From assembly GCA_003151425.1 (NCBI GenBank), contig PLXO01000149.1:1-55214 (forward strand): a DNA stretch of 55,214 nucleotides, in the 5' to 3' direction. The position numbers and the translations under genes are program-made. Every line of letters starts with the position of its first letter. The first letter of the stretch is position 1. This document shows, piece after piece, positions 24,940 through 33,955 of this stretch. This stretch comes from Acetobacteraceae bacterium (GTDB taxonomy: Bacteria > Pseudomonadota > Alphaproteobacteria > Acetobacterales > Acetobacteraceae). The notes beneath the pieces were generated by a model. It made no database searches. It saw only the letters and a list, made by a program, of their open reading frames with translations, and was not told the origin of the DNA.

Positions 24940-27900
24940 TCACGCTGTATAGCGTCCGCTGCCGGCCTCGCGGGCCTGACCGAGCGCTACTAAGACGCGA
25001 AGCATTTCGCCGATCTTGGCCCCACGCGGCGCGCCTTTTACGCGGCGGGCCAGTTCGGAAGGGGCTGCGGGCGCGGTGCTGCGTGCGAGCGCGGTGCGGA
25101 GCACGATGAATTGGCGGGCGGCGTCGTCGCGCGGCCAGCTTATGGCGTCGGGTGCTTCGGGTTCCTCGATGCCGAGCGCGGGCTGTGTCGCGGCGCGCCT
25201 GGTTTCCTCGGGTGCCTGGAAGTCGGGGCGCAGCCAGCGGACGAGGCCGTCGGCTTCCTCGGCTCGGCGCTGTGCGTTCAAGGCGACGATGCGCGCGACG
25301 ATTTCGATGGCGGGCAGATCGGCGGGCCAGCCGTAGGCGGAGGCCACCGCTTCATCCAGGCGGTCGTGCAGGTGGCGCAGGATGGAGATTTGGCCGGCGT
25401 CGTGTACGTCGCGTTCGGCTTCGGTCAGTACGGCGCCGGAGCGCTCTCTTTCCAGGGCGTTGTAGAACATGGTCAGGGTCAAGTGTGCGTGTGCCGCCAT
25501 GCGGGCTTTGCGGTGTGCGTCCAGTTCCTCGGCGATGGCGCCGATGGCGGCCGATTGTGCGGCGGTGGCGGCAGGGAAGGGAAAAGGGTCAAAGCAAGAC
25601 GTTTTATTATACAAAGGGCGATCCTCAAGCGTACCCCCGGCCTTGAGCGCCCATTCCACATGAAAGCGGGAAGACAGCACGCCGAGGTGCCAAGCTTCTT
25701 CGCTAGCGATGCAAATTAACATGTTGTCAGGTAATACATAGGCTGGTTGAAACACGAAGGGTCGGTGCTTGGCAGCGAACAACGTGACTATGTAGCGTGG
25801 GAGACCCTTCAAAGCCGGGCGCAGCTCACTCCGTGGCTCTCCGAATACCCACCAGTTGTCTCGATACGACTTTCGGTTATTCTGGTCACGTTCCGGTTTT
25901 TCGCGTAGCAACAGGTGCTGGAACACTGCTGGAAACCGTTGGCGAACCTCCTCCTCGGTCAATCCATACAGGTCGATAAGCATAGCCCCGCGAGTGCGTT
26001 GCACGAGGTCGCGACCACTGAGGTAAGGACGAATATGGCGATCGAGGCCGGGAATTTTTCCAAGTCCCAGTCCAATCGCCGTCGTGGGTGAAACGATGAA
26101 ACCCGCACCGTGCAACGTCATGCCACGCGAAGAAATTCCTTTGTTAGCAAGCAATGCTTTGGCGCTTGCTGGCGAGGCTCCTATCGTGAGATCAGGGTTT
26201 ATAATACCTTCGCGCAATTTTAATTCGGTGATCGGCACGTTTGGCTGCGTGTCTCCCTCCACCGTCAGGAGGCGGCCGATCCCTCTCCTCCGCTCGGTGA
26301 CTGTCATTGCGATTCGGACAGCTGCCGTACCCACTCCTTGTGCCCATGGATGATCTGGGATGGCGAACACGAGGTGAAGCGGATTTCGTCCCTCAAGGGC
26401 CTCCGTGACCACCTTACGGGCGAAAGCTTGGTCGAGGCTGTTGCTGGTGATGAGACCAAACCGCCGCGCTTTCCCTGCCGCAACGAGTCGCGCCGCTTTC
26501 CACCAGAAGAACATGGCCAAATCGGACGCGCGCGGTACCTTGGGATAGGCCGCCCACAACGCCTCAGCGTACCCATCACCTAACTTCTCTCGCATATATT
26601 GAGCAGCTACGAACGGCGGGTTGCCTACGATAAATTCCGCTGCCGGCCACGCGGTGGCCTTGCTGTTTACCGGGCGCTGTATCAGCACTTGATCGGTTTC
26701 GTCCGGCACAGCTTCGCCAGTTATCGGATGCGGCTTAGTGCGTCCGCCCCACCGGGACACAGCAGGTCCGACCCGGCCCCGGTCTGGTTCCGTACGGGCA
26801 TAGCTTAAGAGGGCATCCGCCTCCCGAATGGTACGGAAGTCACGTAGGATTGGTTCGGCTGGGGGGGCTTTTCCGTTGGTCCGAAAATGCCATTGGAGAT
26901 AGCCAATCCATAGCACCAGTTCCGCCACCGGCACGGCGCGCGGGTTCACGTCCAAACCTAGAAATTGATGTGGGTCCACACTGGTGCCCGTCATCTCGAA
27001 CCGATCGCCCTCACCGGGATCCAGGCTCGCAAGCAGGTCAAGCACCTCGCCTTCCAGTCGCTTCATCAACTCCATGGTGACATATAAAAAATTACCGGTG
27101 CCACAAGCCGGGTCCAGTACCCGCACCGAACAAAGTCGGGCATGAAACGCACGCACGATCGCCGCCGCTGCCCGGCGGTCTCCTCGCTCCTCTTGTTCGT
27201 ACGCGCCCGCCTTGGCCCCGTCCCATTCGGCGCGCAACGGCTCCATGACGGTGGGCAGCACTAAGCGTTCGACGAAGCTGCGTGGAGTAAAGTGCGCGCC
27301 AATTCAGCGCGCTGGCGGGTGTCCAGTGCGTTTTCCAGCAGGGTACCAAAGATTGCTGGCTCTACGTCAGCCCAATTGCGTCCCGACGCCTGGATCAGCA
27401 GGTCCAGCATGCCGGCGTCCACCGGCAATGGCTCGGTCGGACCGTGCGGGCCGGGGGCAAACAACCCGCCATTGAATTTGCGCACGGTCGCACGCAGGGC
27501 GGCCGAGAAACCACCGTCGTTCATCTTGCGCCACAGGTCCCCGATCAGCGCGACGAAGGAAGGCGGGTTCTCGTGGCAGGCTTCCAGCAATTCCGTAAAA
27601 CTGTCCTTGGTGGGAAGCAGGCCGACCGACTGGGCGAACATGCAGAAGATGCAGCGCATCAGGAAAGTCGCGACCGATTGCGGCGCGTGGCGGGGCCGAT
27701 CCTTGGGGCCTTCCAACTCGACCGCCAGCCTCGCGAGCAAGGCGGCGATGTCGCGGGTGACGGCGACGCGCTGGTGCGCCGGGTTCAGCGTTTGCGGCTC
27801 GTCCCAGATGCGGCGCAGCAGGTCGCGCTTTGGCGGCTCGCGCAGGTCCGGCAGGTAGACGCGGAAGCCTTCGCGGTCGGGGAACTGGGCATAGTGCCGG

Positions 27901-28394
27901 CCCGTGCCGGAGAAGTCAGCATAGAGGTCGAAGCAGAATCCGACATCGCAGACGATCAGGAAGGGCGGGCTGCTTTCGTCCGCCGGCAGGTCGCGCACGT
28001 AGCCCTCGGCCTGGCCCTTCGCGGCCACCATCGCGCGGCCCCAGAAGCCGGACCGGCGCACGTTGGAGCGGCGTTCGGTTTCGGCCTGACCGAACAGAGA
28101 GGTCTGGCGGTCGGGGTTGGCGCCTTGCTTGGCCTCCAGGATGAAGCGGTCGCGGCGGTAGAGGTCGATCCGCCGCGTGGTGGTGGCGCTGTCGTCGTCG
28201 GCGTGGTGGGTGACGCTGCGCTCATAGCGATAATCGCCGGTGCTGCCGCGCGCAGGGTCTGGCAGAGCGACGCCGAGGACACCGCATAGCTCGTTCAGGA
28301 AGCTTACGTAATTCGCGTGTTCGGCCCGTTCCGTGCCGTCCCATCGGGCGAGGAAGATCTCAATCGGATCGGGCGGGCTGGTGCGGGCTGGCAT
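24940..28394 (-). pseudogene. Type IIG/IIL-like restriction-modification enzyme (MmeI-like), one-base frameshift
   Basis: Two minus-strand frames make one ~1151-codon gene. The N-terminal part (28394 to ~27300) carries RRIDLYRRDRFILEAKQ, a D...ExK nuclease pattern. The second part has methyltransferase motif I VLDPACGTGNFLYV, motif IV VGNPPFV, then a long C-terminal specificity region (PYLSGRDLVQRTRGAMLIDL). Near 27299 the frame breaks between LDTRQRAEL and AHFTPRSFVERLVLPTV; one additional G (GGCG to GGGCG) would restore 'ELGAHFTPR', a well-conserved junction in this family. As read, the second frame has internal ATG 27261. Biological inactivation and a sequencing error are both possible. 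Confidence 0.8.
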
Positions 28395-28610
28395 TTACCG
28401 GATGGCAGCACGTCCAGGCGGCCCGGTCGATATCATCGTGCGAGCGCTCTCTTCCGGCCGGCGAGGCGAAGAGGACCGATCCCGCATTGTCACATGTGGC
28501 CGATGGCGAGCGGTGCCGAACACGGCGCGCCGGAAATGTTAGCTGGTATCGGTGCGCGTGTTAGTATATATTACCATAACTGCCAAGCCGTTTTCGCCAG
28601 GAGTTTCATC

Positions 28611-29198
28611 ATGTCTCTCGTCAAAGCCAAAATCACCCACCCCGTCACCCCGGTCGCGCCACCGACCTATCGCCTCGGCAACGAGCAACTCGACCCCGTG
28701 CTGGCCGACCTGCCGTCGATGATCGCCGACGCCCCGCGCGCCTGGCAGCGGACGCGCCGGAGGTGGACCCGCAAGGAGATTGCCGCGTTCCATCCGGCCG
28801 ATGCGCTGCAGGCTGGCCTCGCCGGGCAGATTGTCGTCCTCCGGCATCCGGCGGTTCGCACGCTGGGCGCGGCCGACCTTGGCGGCAACGCGCCGGCGCA
28901 GGCGCGGCGGCTGGGCCGGGCCGCGGCCGCGACGATGCGGGAGGGCGAGCGGTTGGAGTGCGCGCTGCGGCGGTTGCAGAAATTCGCGGTGCCGCCGGGC
29001 GGCGCGCGGACGGCGGAAGGTGTCGATCTGCCGGCGGGGGACGCGGGGCGGCGCAACGATCCTATGCAACGTGAGGTGGACGGTGGTTGGGGTGAGAGGC
29101 CCTCACTCGCCGCGCTCCGCGCGCCGCGTCAGTCCGCTTCGCGGCCCGACCCCGCAAAGCGGGCAAGGTGTGGGAAGGCGACGGGAGCGGTGGCGTGA
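28611..29198 (+). CDS. Hypothetical protein paired with an HGGxTG protein
   Basis: A 195-residue protein with no recognised domain. Residues ~45-130 are Ala/Arg-rich and helical (WTRKEIAAFHPADALQAGLA, QARRLGRAAAATMREGERLE). The last ~45 residues come from a dispersed repeat (NDPMQRE...), so the original stop was probably earlier. CAGGAG lies ten bases before ATG 28611, and an AT-rich TATATTACCATAA upstream may be its promoter. The stop overlaps the GTG of the next gene. In my recollection similar small Arg-rich proteins precede HGGxTG genes in Acetobacteraceae; this needs a search. Confidence 0.6.
   Translation: MSLVKAKITHPVTPVAPPTYRLGNEQLDPVLADLPSMIADAPRAWQRTRRRWTRKEIAAFHPADALQAGLAGQIVVLRHPAVRTLGAADLGGNAPAQARRLGRAAAATMREGERLECALRRLQKFAVPPGGARTAEGVDLPAGDAGRRNDPMQREVDGGWGERPSLAALRAPRQSASRPDPAKRARCGKATGAVA
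29051..29078. repeat. GCAACRATNCCATRCAACGTGAG repeat, copy 1
   Basis: GCGCAACGATCCTATGCAAC then GTGAGGTG. Near-identical ~27-bp units follow at 29661, 29903, 30081 and 30301. Confidence 0.8.
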
Positions 29199-30349
29199 GC
29201 GCGAACATCGACGGCAGGCCGAGCCCGCCCCCTGGCGCACCAGCGGCGCGACCCGGGGGTGGGACGGGTCCGCTGCGGAACGGCAATCCGCGGGGCAATC
29301 CGAACCTGGCCCCGCGCTGCGGGGCGCGGGCACGCACCACCTGCTGTCCCTGCCGCGCGCCGGCGATGGCGAACGGGCGATGCCGGATGCATGGCGGGCG
29401 CTGCACGGGGCCTCGCACGGCCGAGGGGATGGCGCGGATGATCGCCGCGAAGACGACGCACGGGATGTATGCGGCGGCCGGCGCGCCGCAGCGGGCGCAG
29501 CAGCGGTATGTCAGCGCGCTGATCGAGCGGTCTCGGCTGCTGTGCGGCGCGACGCTGTTGCGGGTGTATTTGCCGCCCGAGATGGCGGCGCGGTTGGCGG
29601 TGGGGCCGGCGGAGTTGGCGGCCCCGGTCCACCCGTCAGAGGTGGCGTTTGCGACGCGCCACGCAACAATGACATACAACGTGAGGAAGGGTGCCGCTCG
29701 CTTGGGGCGAAATTCCGGGACCGGCCGGGGTGTGGCGGAGCAGGCCGGGGTCGCACACCGGTTGCGGGAGGCGGAGCGGCTGGCGGCGCGAGCCGAGGTT
29801 GACGCAACAGCGCCATGGAAGGCGGCGATTGCGTTTGCCCGTGCGGCGAAGCGAGCGGCCCGGGGTGGCCGGGCCCGGCCGGGGAGCGGGACAATGCCTG
29901 CCGCGCGCAACAATCCCAAGCAACGTGAGATCGCGCTGCGGGCGGCCGGATTGCGGGCGGCGGGATTGCGGGCCGCCGGATTCCGGGCCCCCGGGCGGTC
30001 TCCTGCCGCGCTCGACGCGCCGCGGCAGTCCGCTTCGCGAGCCGACCCCGCGCCGCCGGCGAGGCGTATTTCGGGCGCTGCGGGCAACGATGCCATACAA
30101 CCTGAGCCGGCTGCCGCACGGGGGTTGCTGCGGCTGACCCCGACCAAGGCCTCGGCGCCACGGAGCACGACGCTGGCCTGCACCTGGGTGTCGCGCAAGA
30201 AGGCGACCGCCGCCACACGGTTCGGGCGCGCGCCACCGCCGGGGTCGCATGCGCCACAGGGGTCACCGGTGGGCGTCGCGCCCGTCCTGCGCGCCGGCTG
30301 CGTGCAACAATTCCATACTGAGCCTGCCAGAGCCTGCCGCCGGGCTTGA
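29195..30349 (+). CDS. HGGxTG-type Cys-rich protein with repeat-derived C-terminus
   Basis: The first ~130 residues form the recognisable part: NGNPRGNPNLAPRCGAR, a Cys cluster (C42, C50, C51, C53, C63) likely to bind zinc, and CRMHGGRCTGPRTAEGMAR, the HGGxTG-type motif (here HGGRCTGPRT, with an extra residue). Such proteins are common in alphaproteobacteria and of unknown function. GTG 29195 overlaps the preceding stop. From about residue 155 the frame runs through copies of the GCAAC...GTGAG repeat and low-complexity Ala/Arg (LRAAGLRAAGLRAAG), so the true end is uncertain and the protein may be a chimera of gene and repeats. Confidence 0.55.
   Translation: MSANIDGRPSPPPGAPAARPGGGTGPLRNGNPRGNPNLAPRCGARARTTCCPCRAPAMANGRCRMHGGRCTGPRTAEGMARMIAAKTTHGMYAAAGAPQRAQQRYVSALIERSRLLCGATLLRVYLPPEMAARLAVGPAELAAPVHPSEVAFATRHATMTYNVRKGAARLGRNSGTGRGVAEQAGVAHRLREAERLAARAEVDATAPWKAAIAFARAAKRAARGGRARPGSGTMPAARNNPKQREIALRAAGLRAAGLRAAGFRAPGRSPAALDAPRQSASRADPAPPARRISGAAGNDAIQPEPAAARGLLRLTPTKASAPRSTTLACTWVSRKKATAATRFGRAPPPGSHAPQGSPVGVAPVLRAGCVQQFHTEPARACRRA
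29661..29688. repeat. GCAACRATNCCATRCAACGTGAG repeat, copy 2
   Basis: ACGCAACAATGACATACAAC then GTGAGGAA, inside the HGGxTG frame. Confidence 0.8.
29903..29932. repeat. GCAACRATNCCATRCAACGTGAG repeat, copy 3
   Basis: GCGCGCAACAATCCCAAGCA then ACGTGAGATC. Confidence 0.8.
30081..30108. repeat. GCAACRATNCCATRCAACGTGAG repeat, copy 4
   Basis: CGGGCAACGATGCCATACAA then CCTGAGCC. Confidence 0.75.
30301..30324. repeat. GCAACRATNCCATRCAACGTGAG repeat, copy 5 (shortened)
   Basis: CGTGCAACAATTCCATACTG then AGCC, lacking the CAACG segment. Confidence 0.65.
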
Positions 30350-30392
30350 CCCGGTGGGGCGTTTGTCCCGGTGGTGAGGATGGGGTCATGGA

Positions 30393-30579
30393 TCAGCGGG
30401 CGGGGCGGGGCGGGCCAGCAGGGAGCGGGGCCGGCTGCGCGAACCGGCGGTGGCCGCCTGAGAGCATGTGGATGACCGTGTTGGCCAGCGTCGGGTTCAC
30501 CACGTCGCGAAGGCGATTGACCCAGGTCTCCGACGGTCAGACGGGCCTTCCGCAGCTCGTCGATCGATACGTTGGCCAT
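30393..30579 (-). pseudogene. Small gene with apparent one-base insertion
   Basis: GAAGGAGGTC precedes ATG 30579 on the minus strand, which reads MANVSIDELRKARLTV. One base later the coding quality moves to another frame, ETWVNRLRDVVNPTLANTVI followed by HMLSGGHRRFAQP, with nearly all codons ending in G or C, to a TGA at 30393. Removing one G in GTCGGAGACC joins them into a 61-residue protein. It is not recognised. It is divergent from the TPR gene, which starts 59 bases away, and the shift may be a sequencing error. Confidence 0.45.
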
Positions 30580-30637
30580 GACCTCCTTCGGCCGGCTTAA
30601 TGCAGTGTTTACCTCGCGTACCGTAACTGTGCGGACA

Positions 30638-32167
30638 ATGCAGGACCTTACCGGAGCGTTGCTCGACGCCATTGGCCATCAGCAGGCCGCACGCTATGCC
30701 GAGGCCGAGGCGGGCTATCGCAGCGTGCTCGCCGATTGGCCGGACGAGCCGCAAGCCACCTATCTTTACGGCTTGCTTCAGCTTCGTACCGGGCGTGTCG
30801 CGGCGGCCACGCGCAGCCTCGCCCGCGCGGTGGAGTTGCGGCCGTCGCACCTCGCCGCCCGCCTCGGCCTGGGCCGCGCGATGCTGGCCGAGGGGCGGTT
30901 TGGCGAGGCCCTGGCTACCGCGGATACGGCGCTGGCGCAGGAACCGGGCAACGCGCAGGCATTGTTCGTGCGCGGCACCGCGCTCGGCGCGCTCGGACGA
31001 CCGTCGGATGCCGTCTTGGTGCTGCGCGCGGCGATCGCTGCGGATCCCGCCAACGCGTCCGCCCATCTCAACCTGGGCAATGCACTGGCCGACCTGGACG
31101 AGCTGGCAGCCGCCGAGGCCGCTATCCACCATGCGGTCGCGCTCGATCCGGCGCTGCTCGAGGCGCAGGTCAGCCTCGGTTTCATCCTGACCTCGCTCGG
31201 TCGGCTGGGAGAGGCGATCGCCGCCTGCGAGGCCGCCATTGCGCTGCAACGCGACTGCGCCCAGGCGCATTGGAACCTGGCGGTGGCTGCGCTGCTGGCA
31301 GGCGATTACACGCGCGGCTTCGCCGAATACGAATGGCGCAAACGGCACGATCGATTCCGCCGCGACTTCGTCGACCTGCCCGGTCCGGCCTGGAATGGCG
31401 ACGATCCGGCGGGGCGCACCATCCTGGTGCACGCCGAGCAGGGATTTGGCGACACCATCCAGTTCGCCCGCTACCTGCCGCTGATTGCCGCGCGTGGGGC
31501 GCGCGTGGTGCTCGCCTGCGACGCCCGGCTGGTGCCGCTGCTCGCAACGCTGCCCGGCGTCATGGCGGTGCCGGTCGACGCAGCGCCGCCGCCCTATGAC
31601 GCATGGATCGACCAGATGAGCCTGCCGCGCGTGTTCGCGACCGGCCCGACCACGATTCCGGCGGCCCGCGGCTACCTTGCAGCGGACCCGGTGCGTGCCG
31701 CCGCGTGGTGGGGGACGCTGCCTGCCGGGCGCAAGGTCGGCGTGGCGTGGGCCGGCAATCCCATCCACTCCAACGACTGCCGCCGGTCGTTGCCGGCGGA
31801 TGGCGCCGCCGCGTTGGTGGCCACCCCGGGAATAAGCTTTGTCTCCTTGCAGCTTGGCCCGCGGTCCGGCGAGGCGGGGCTGCCCGACCTGGCGGCGCGG
31901 CTGCCCGACTACGCGGAGACCGCGGCGCTGGTTGCCAACCTCGACCTTGTGGTGACGATCGATACCTCTGTCGCCCACCTCGCCGGGGCGCTCGGCGTGC
32001 CGTGCTGGGTGCTGCTGCCGTTTGCGCCGGATTGGCGTTGGCGGCTGGGATGCGATGACTGTGCCTGGTACGCGTCGGTGCGCCTGTTTCGCCAGCCGGC
32101 ACCGGGAGCGTGGCGCGACGTGGTGGATAGAGTCGCGGCCGAGCTGGTCGTCTGGAGCAGCGCATGA
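30638..32167 (+). CDS. TPR protein with glycosyltransferase-9-like C-terminal domain
   Basis: A 509-residue protein. Residues ~1-240 are about six tetratricopeptide repeats (A..A...L..AL...P.....A...LG pattern, for example NASAHLNLGNALADLDELAA). Residues ~260-505 match the domain commonly fused to TPRs and related to heptosyltransferases: ILVHAEQGFGDTIQFARYLP, VGVAWAGNP and VTIDTSVAHLAGALGVPCWV. Such proteins are thought to modify glycans or proteins; acceptor unknown. No signal peptide is evident. ATG 30638 begins MQDLTGALLDAIGHQQAARY, a good TPR start. Confidence 0.85.
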   Translation: MQDLTGALLDAIGHQQAARYAEAEAGYRSVLADWPDEPQATYLYGLLQLRTGRVAAATRSLARAVELRPSHLAARLGLGRAMLAEGRFGEALATADTALAQEPGNAQALFVRGTALGALGRPSDAVLVLRAAIAADPANASAHLNLGNALADLDELAAAEAAIHHAVALDPALLEAQVSLGFILTSLGRLGEAIAACEAAIALQRDCAQAHWNLAVAALLAGDYTRGFAEYEWRKRHDRFRRDFVDLPGPAWNGDDPAGRTILVHAEQGFGDTIQFARYLPLIAARGARVVLACDARLVPLLATLPGVMAVPVDAAPPPYDAWIDQMSLPRVFATGPTTIPAARGYLAADPVRAAAWWGTLPAGRKVGVAWAGNPIHSNDCRRSLPADGAAALVATPGISFVSLQLGPRSGEAGLPDLAARLPDYAETAALVANLDLVVTIDTSVAHLAGALGVPCWVLLPFAPDWRWRLGCDDCAWYASVRLFRQPAPGAWRDVVDRVAAELVVWSSA

Positions 32168-32433
32168 GGCGAGCACTGGCGGCGGGCGCGCAACGTAGAC
32201 GGCGATACCAGCCGCCGAAACAATTGACTCTTGCCCGTCGGATCATCTCATTGAAAAGTCATAGTTTTTTGACCAAATGGAGCGTCAATCGTTTCGGGGA
32301 TTGGTATAACAGGCGTCCGACCCGCGGCGCCGGTGTCGTGAAACCTGACGCTCGCTGGTGTTCGCAGGGCGGAAAAGCCATGCCCACGGATCAAGTCCGG
32401 GGGGCATGGTTTTCCGCCCTGCAGGGCAGCACG
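32168..32433. other. Intergenic region with a hairpin repeat
   Basis: No gene seen. It includes an AT-richer stretch near 32240-32280 and the hairpin repeat at 32364-32422. Confidence 0.5.
32364..32422. repeat. Hairpin repeat (GCAGGGCGGAAAAGCCATGCCC)
   Basis: The left arm 32364-32385 and right arm 32402-32422 pair over ~21 bp with one bulged base. It can act as a terminator between the convergent TPR and oxidoreductase genes. Confidence 0.85.
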
Positions 32434-33024
32434 CTACAGCCGGCTCATGCCAGTCCGCACGCGCTCGAGGAAACGGCTCAACTGGCGCGGTGTTGCACTG
32501 TCCATGTTGTAGTGGACAAACCAATCCACGCGGCAGTGGCGCGCGCACAGGGCTCGGATCGCGCGCGATACCAGCTTGCGGGCGGGATCACCCATCGCGA
32601 TGCGGACCATCCACCATGACGCGCCATAAGTCGTGACGACGACGATGCGGCGGATCTGCTGCAACCGGTCGGTGAGCACGCGCCCGTCCGGCGTTACGTC
32701 GAATGCGACGCCTGGCAGCCAGACGCGGTCGAAATAGCCTTTCAGCATCGCCGGCATGCCATACCACCATGCCGGATACACCAGCACGATGGCCTCGGCG
32801 TCCGCGAGCTGATCGTCGTATTTCCGTACCGGCCGGACGTTGCGCGCAGTGTTCTGGTAGTCGAGCCGCTCCTGTCGGTTCATCGCCGGGTCGAAGCCTT
32901 CGGCATACAGGTCGACATCGGTCACCTCGTGCCGGCGGGCCGCCAACGCCTGCAGCACGGTCGCATGGGCGGCGGCGGCGAAGCTTTCCGTCACCGGATG
33001 GCAATAGATAACCAGGACGCGCAT
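32434..33024 (-). CDS. NAD(P)H dehydrogenase (quinone), flavodoxin-like
   Basis: A 196-residue flavodoxin-fold oxidoreductase. FMN/FAD-binding features are MRVLVIYCHPVTESFAAA at the N-terminus and YPAWWYGMPAMLKGYFDRVW, typical of the NQO1/MdaB/KefF-like group that reduces quinones by two electrons. ATG 33024 is preferred because GGGGAG lies just upstream; ATG 33069 would add 15 residues. Cytoplasmic. Confidence 0.88.
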   Translation of the reverse strand: MRVLVIYCHPVTESFAAAAHATVLQALAARRHEVTDVDLYAEGFDPAMNRQERLDYQNTARNVRPVRKYDDQLADAEAIVLVYPAWWYGMPAMLKGYFDRVWLPGVAFDVTPDGRVLTDRLQQIRRIVVVTTYGASWWMVRIAMGDPARKLVSRAIRALCARHCRVDWFVHYNMDSATPRQLSRFLERVRTGMSRL

Positions 33025-33509
33025 AAACGGCTCCCCTACCCGCAGTGCCAGATCATCGCCGGCTGACAACAGGCGGGCGGAGCGGCCGGCTCAACATGCT
33101 CGTGAACGTGGAATGTTCACGACTTGGCGCCAAGGGATCACGATACATCTCTGCGAGAGGCGCGGTCCCTGGGGCTGGGACCGGTGCTCGGACCGGATGC
33201 CTTTCGTTGGCGGCATTTGTAGCCTGGTCCCGCGCCCGGTGGCAGCCGCTGGGGCGTGCTTGTCGCCCGGGAGCGCATTTTTACCTTCTATGCCGGAGGC
33301 AACGGTCATCCTCTCGCCGACACCTGGGTCGGCCGCAATCCACGCGGATTTGTCTGGCGTTTATCGGCATGGCCTGGGTTATATTGCAGTGCAGCATAAC
33401 TGACGGGGCGCCCGCAATGGCGCTCGGTCCAACGAGGCCTCGACGACGGGCCAGGGCGCAAAAGGGGGAGGCGGACCGTTGCCGAGGCCACGATCGCGCG
33501 AGGGATACT
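33025..33509. other. Long intergenic region with two perfect palindromes
   Basis: About 485 bases without a convincing gene. TCGTGAAC/GTTCACGA (33100-33107/33115-33122) and CTTGGCGCCAAG (33124-33135) are adjacent. A short plus-strand open stretch near 33270-33400 (IFTFYAGGNGHPLADTW) is not recognised. Confidence 0.45.
33100..33135. promoter_or_regulatory. Tandem operator-like palindromes
   Basis: A perfect 8-bp inverted repeat with a 7-base spacer (TCGTGAAC...GTTCACGA) is followed two bases later by the perfect 12-bp palindrome CTTGGCGCCAAG. The first lies 76 bases upstream of the quinone reductase start and could bind a dimeric regulator. No direct evidence for a factor. Confidence 0.4.
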
Positions 33510-33955
33510 GTGACTCCGGACTCTTCTGAGACCTCTCTTACCGCCGGAACCGTGCTGACCTTTATCGCCATGATCCTGCTCTGCATGGCGGTCGTCGTCG
33601 GGCTGTGTCTGCGCCTCGCCGAGATGCTCGAGCCGACGGTCGGCGACATCGCCGATTTCTCATCGCAGCACGCGAGCCAGGATGTGCTGCCGGTCAATGT
33701 GACGGCCAAGGCGGCAGGCCACACCTGCGTGCTGGCGTCGGACGTGATGATGCGCGGCGGCGGCAGTTTCGTGATCGTCGCCCGGCAGAGCACGACCGAT
33801 GGGGCCTACCTGATCCACTGGGCGGGCTGCATACCAGCAACGGCGCGTCGGACTGCGGCAGTTCGGCCGATCTGCTCGTGTCCAAGCGCGACTTGCTGGG
33901 CCTGGCCGGCGCGTCCGGCGGTTTCGGCGTCCATTTGGGTGGATCCAAGGCGTAG
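33510..33955 (+). pseudogene. Small membrane-anchored protein with apparent frameshift
   Basis: GTG 33510 starts VTPDSSETSLTAGTVLTFIA with one N-terminal membrane helix, then ...VNVTAKAAGHTCVLASDVMM and GAYLIHWAG. The frame then shifts at ~33825-33830 to LHTSNGASDCGSSADLLVSK...GGFGVHLGGSKA, ending at 33955. One missing base reconciles the two and gives about 148 residues. The paired Cys residues (HTC, SDC) suggest a periplasmic disulfide. Family unknown. The shift may be real or an assembly error. Confidence 0.5.

Noticed and set aside
27956-28282. Minus and plus alternative frames in the restriction gene N-terminus
   Set aside because: Shadows of the nuclease-domain frame, which has coherent motifs.
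29062-30672. 536-codon minus-strand frame opposite the HGGxTG gene
   Set aside because: It has no family-like segments and repeats the peptide YGIVAR at each copy of the 27-bp repeat; it is a GC-rich shadow frame.
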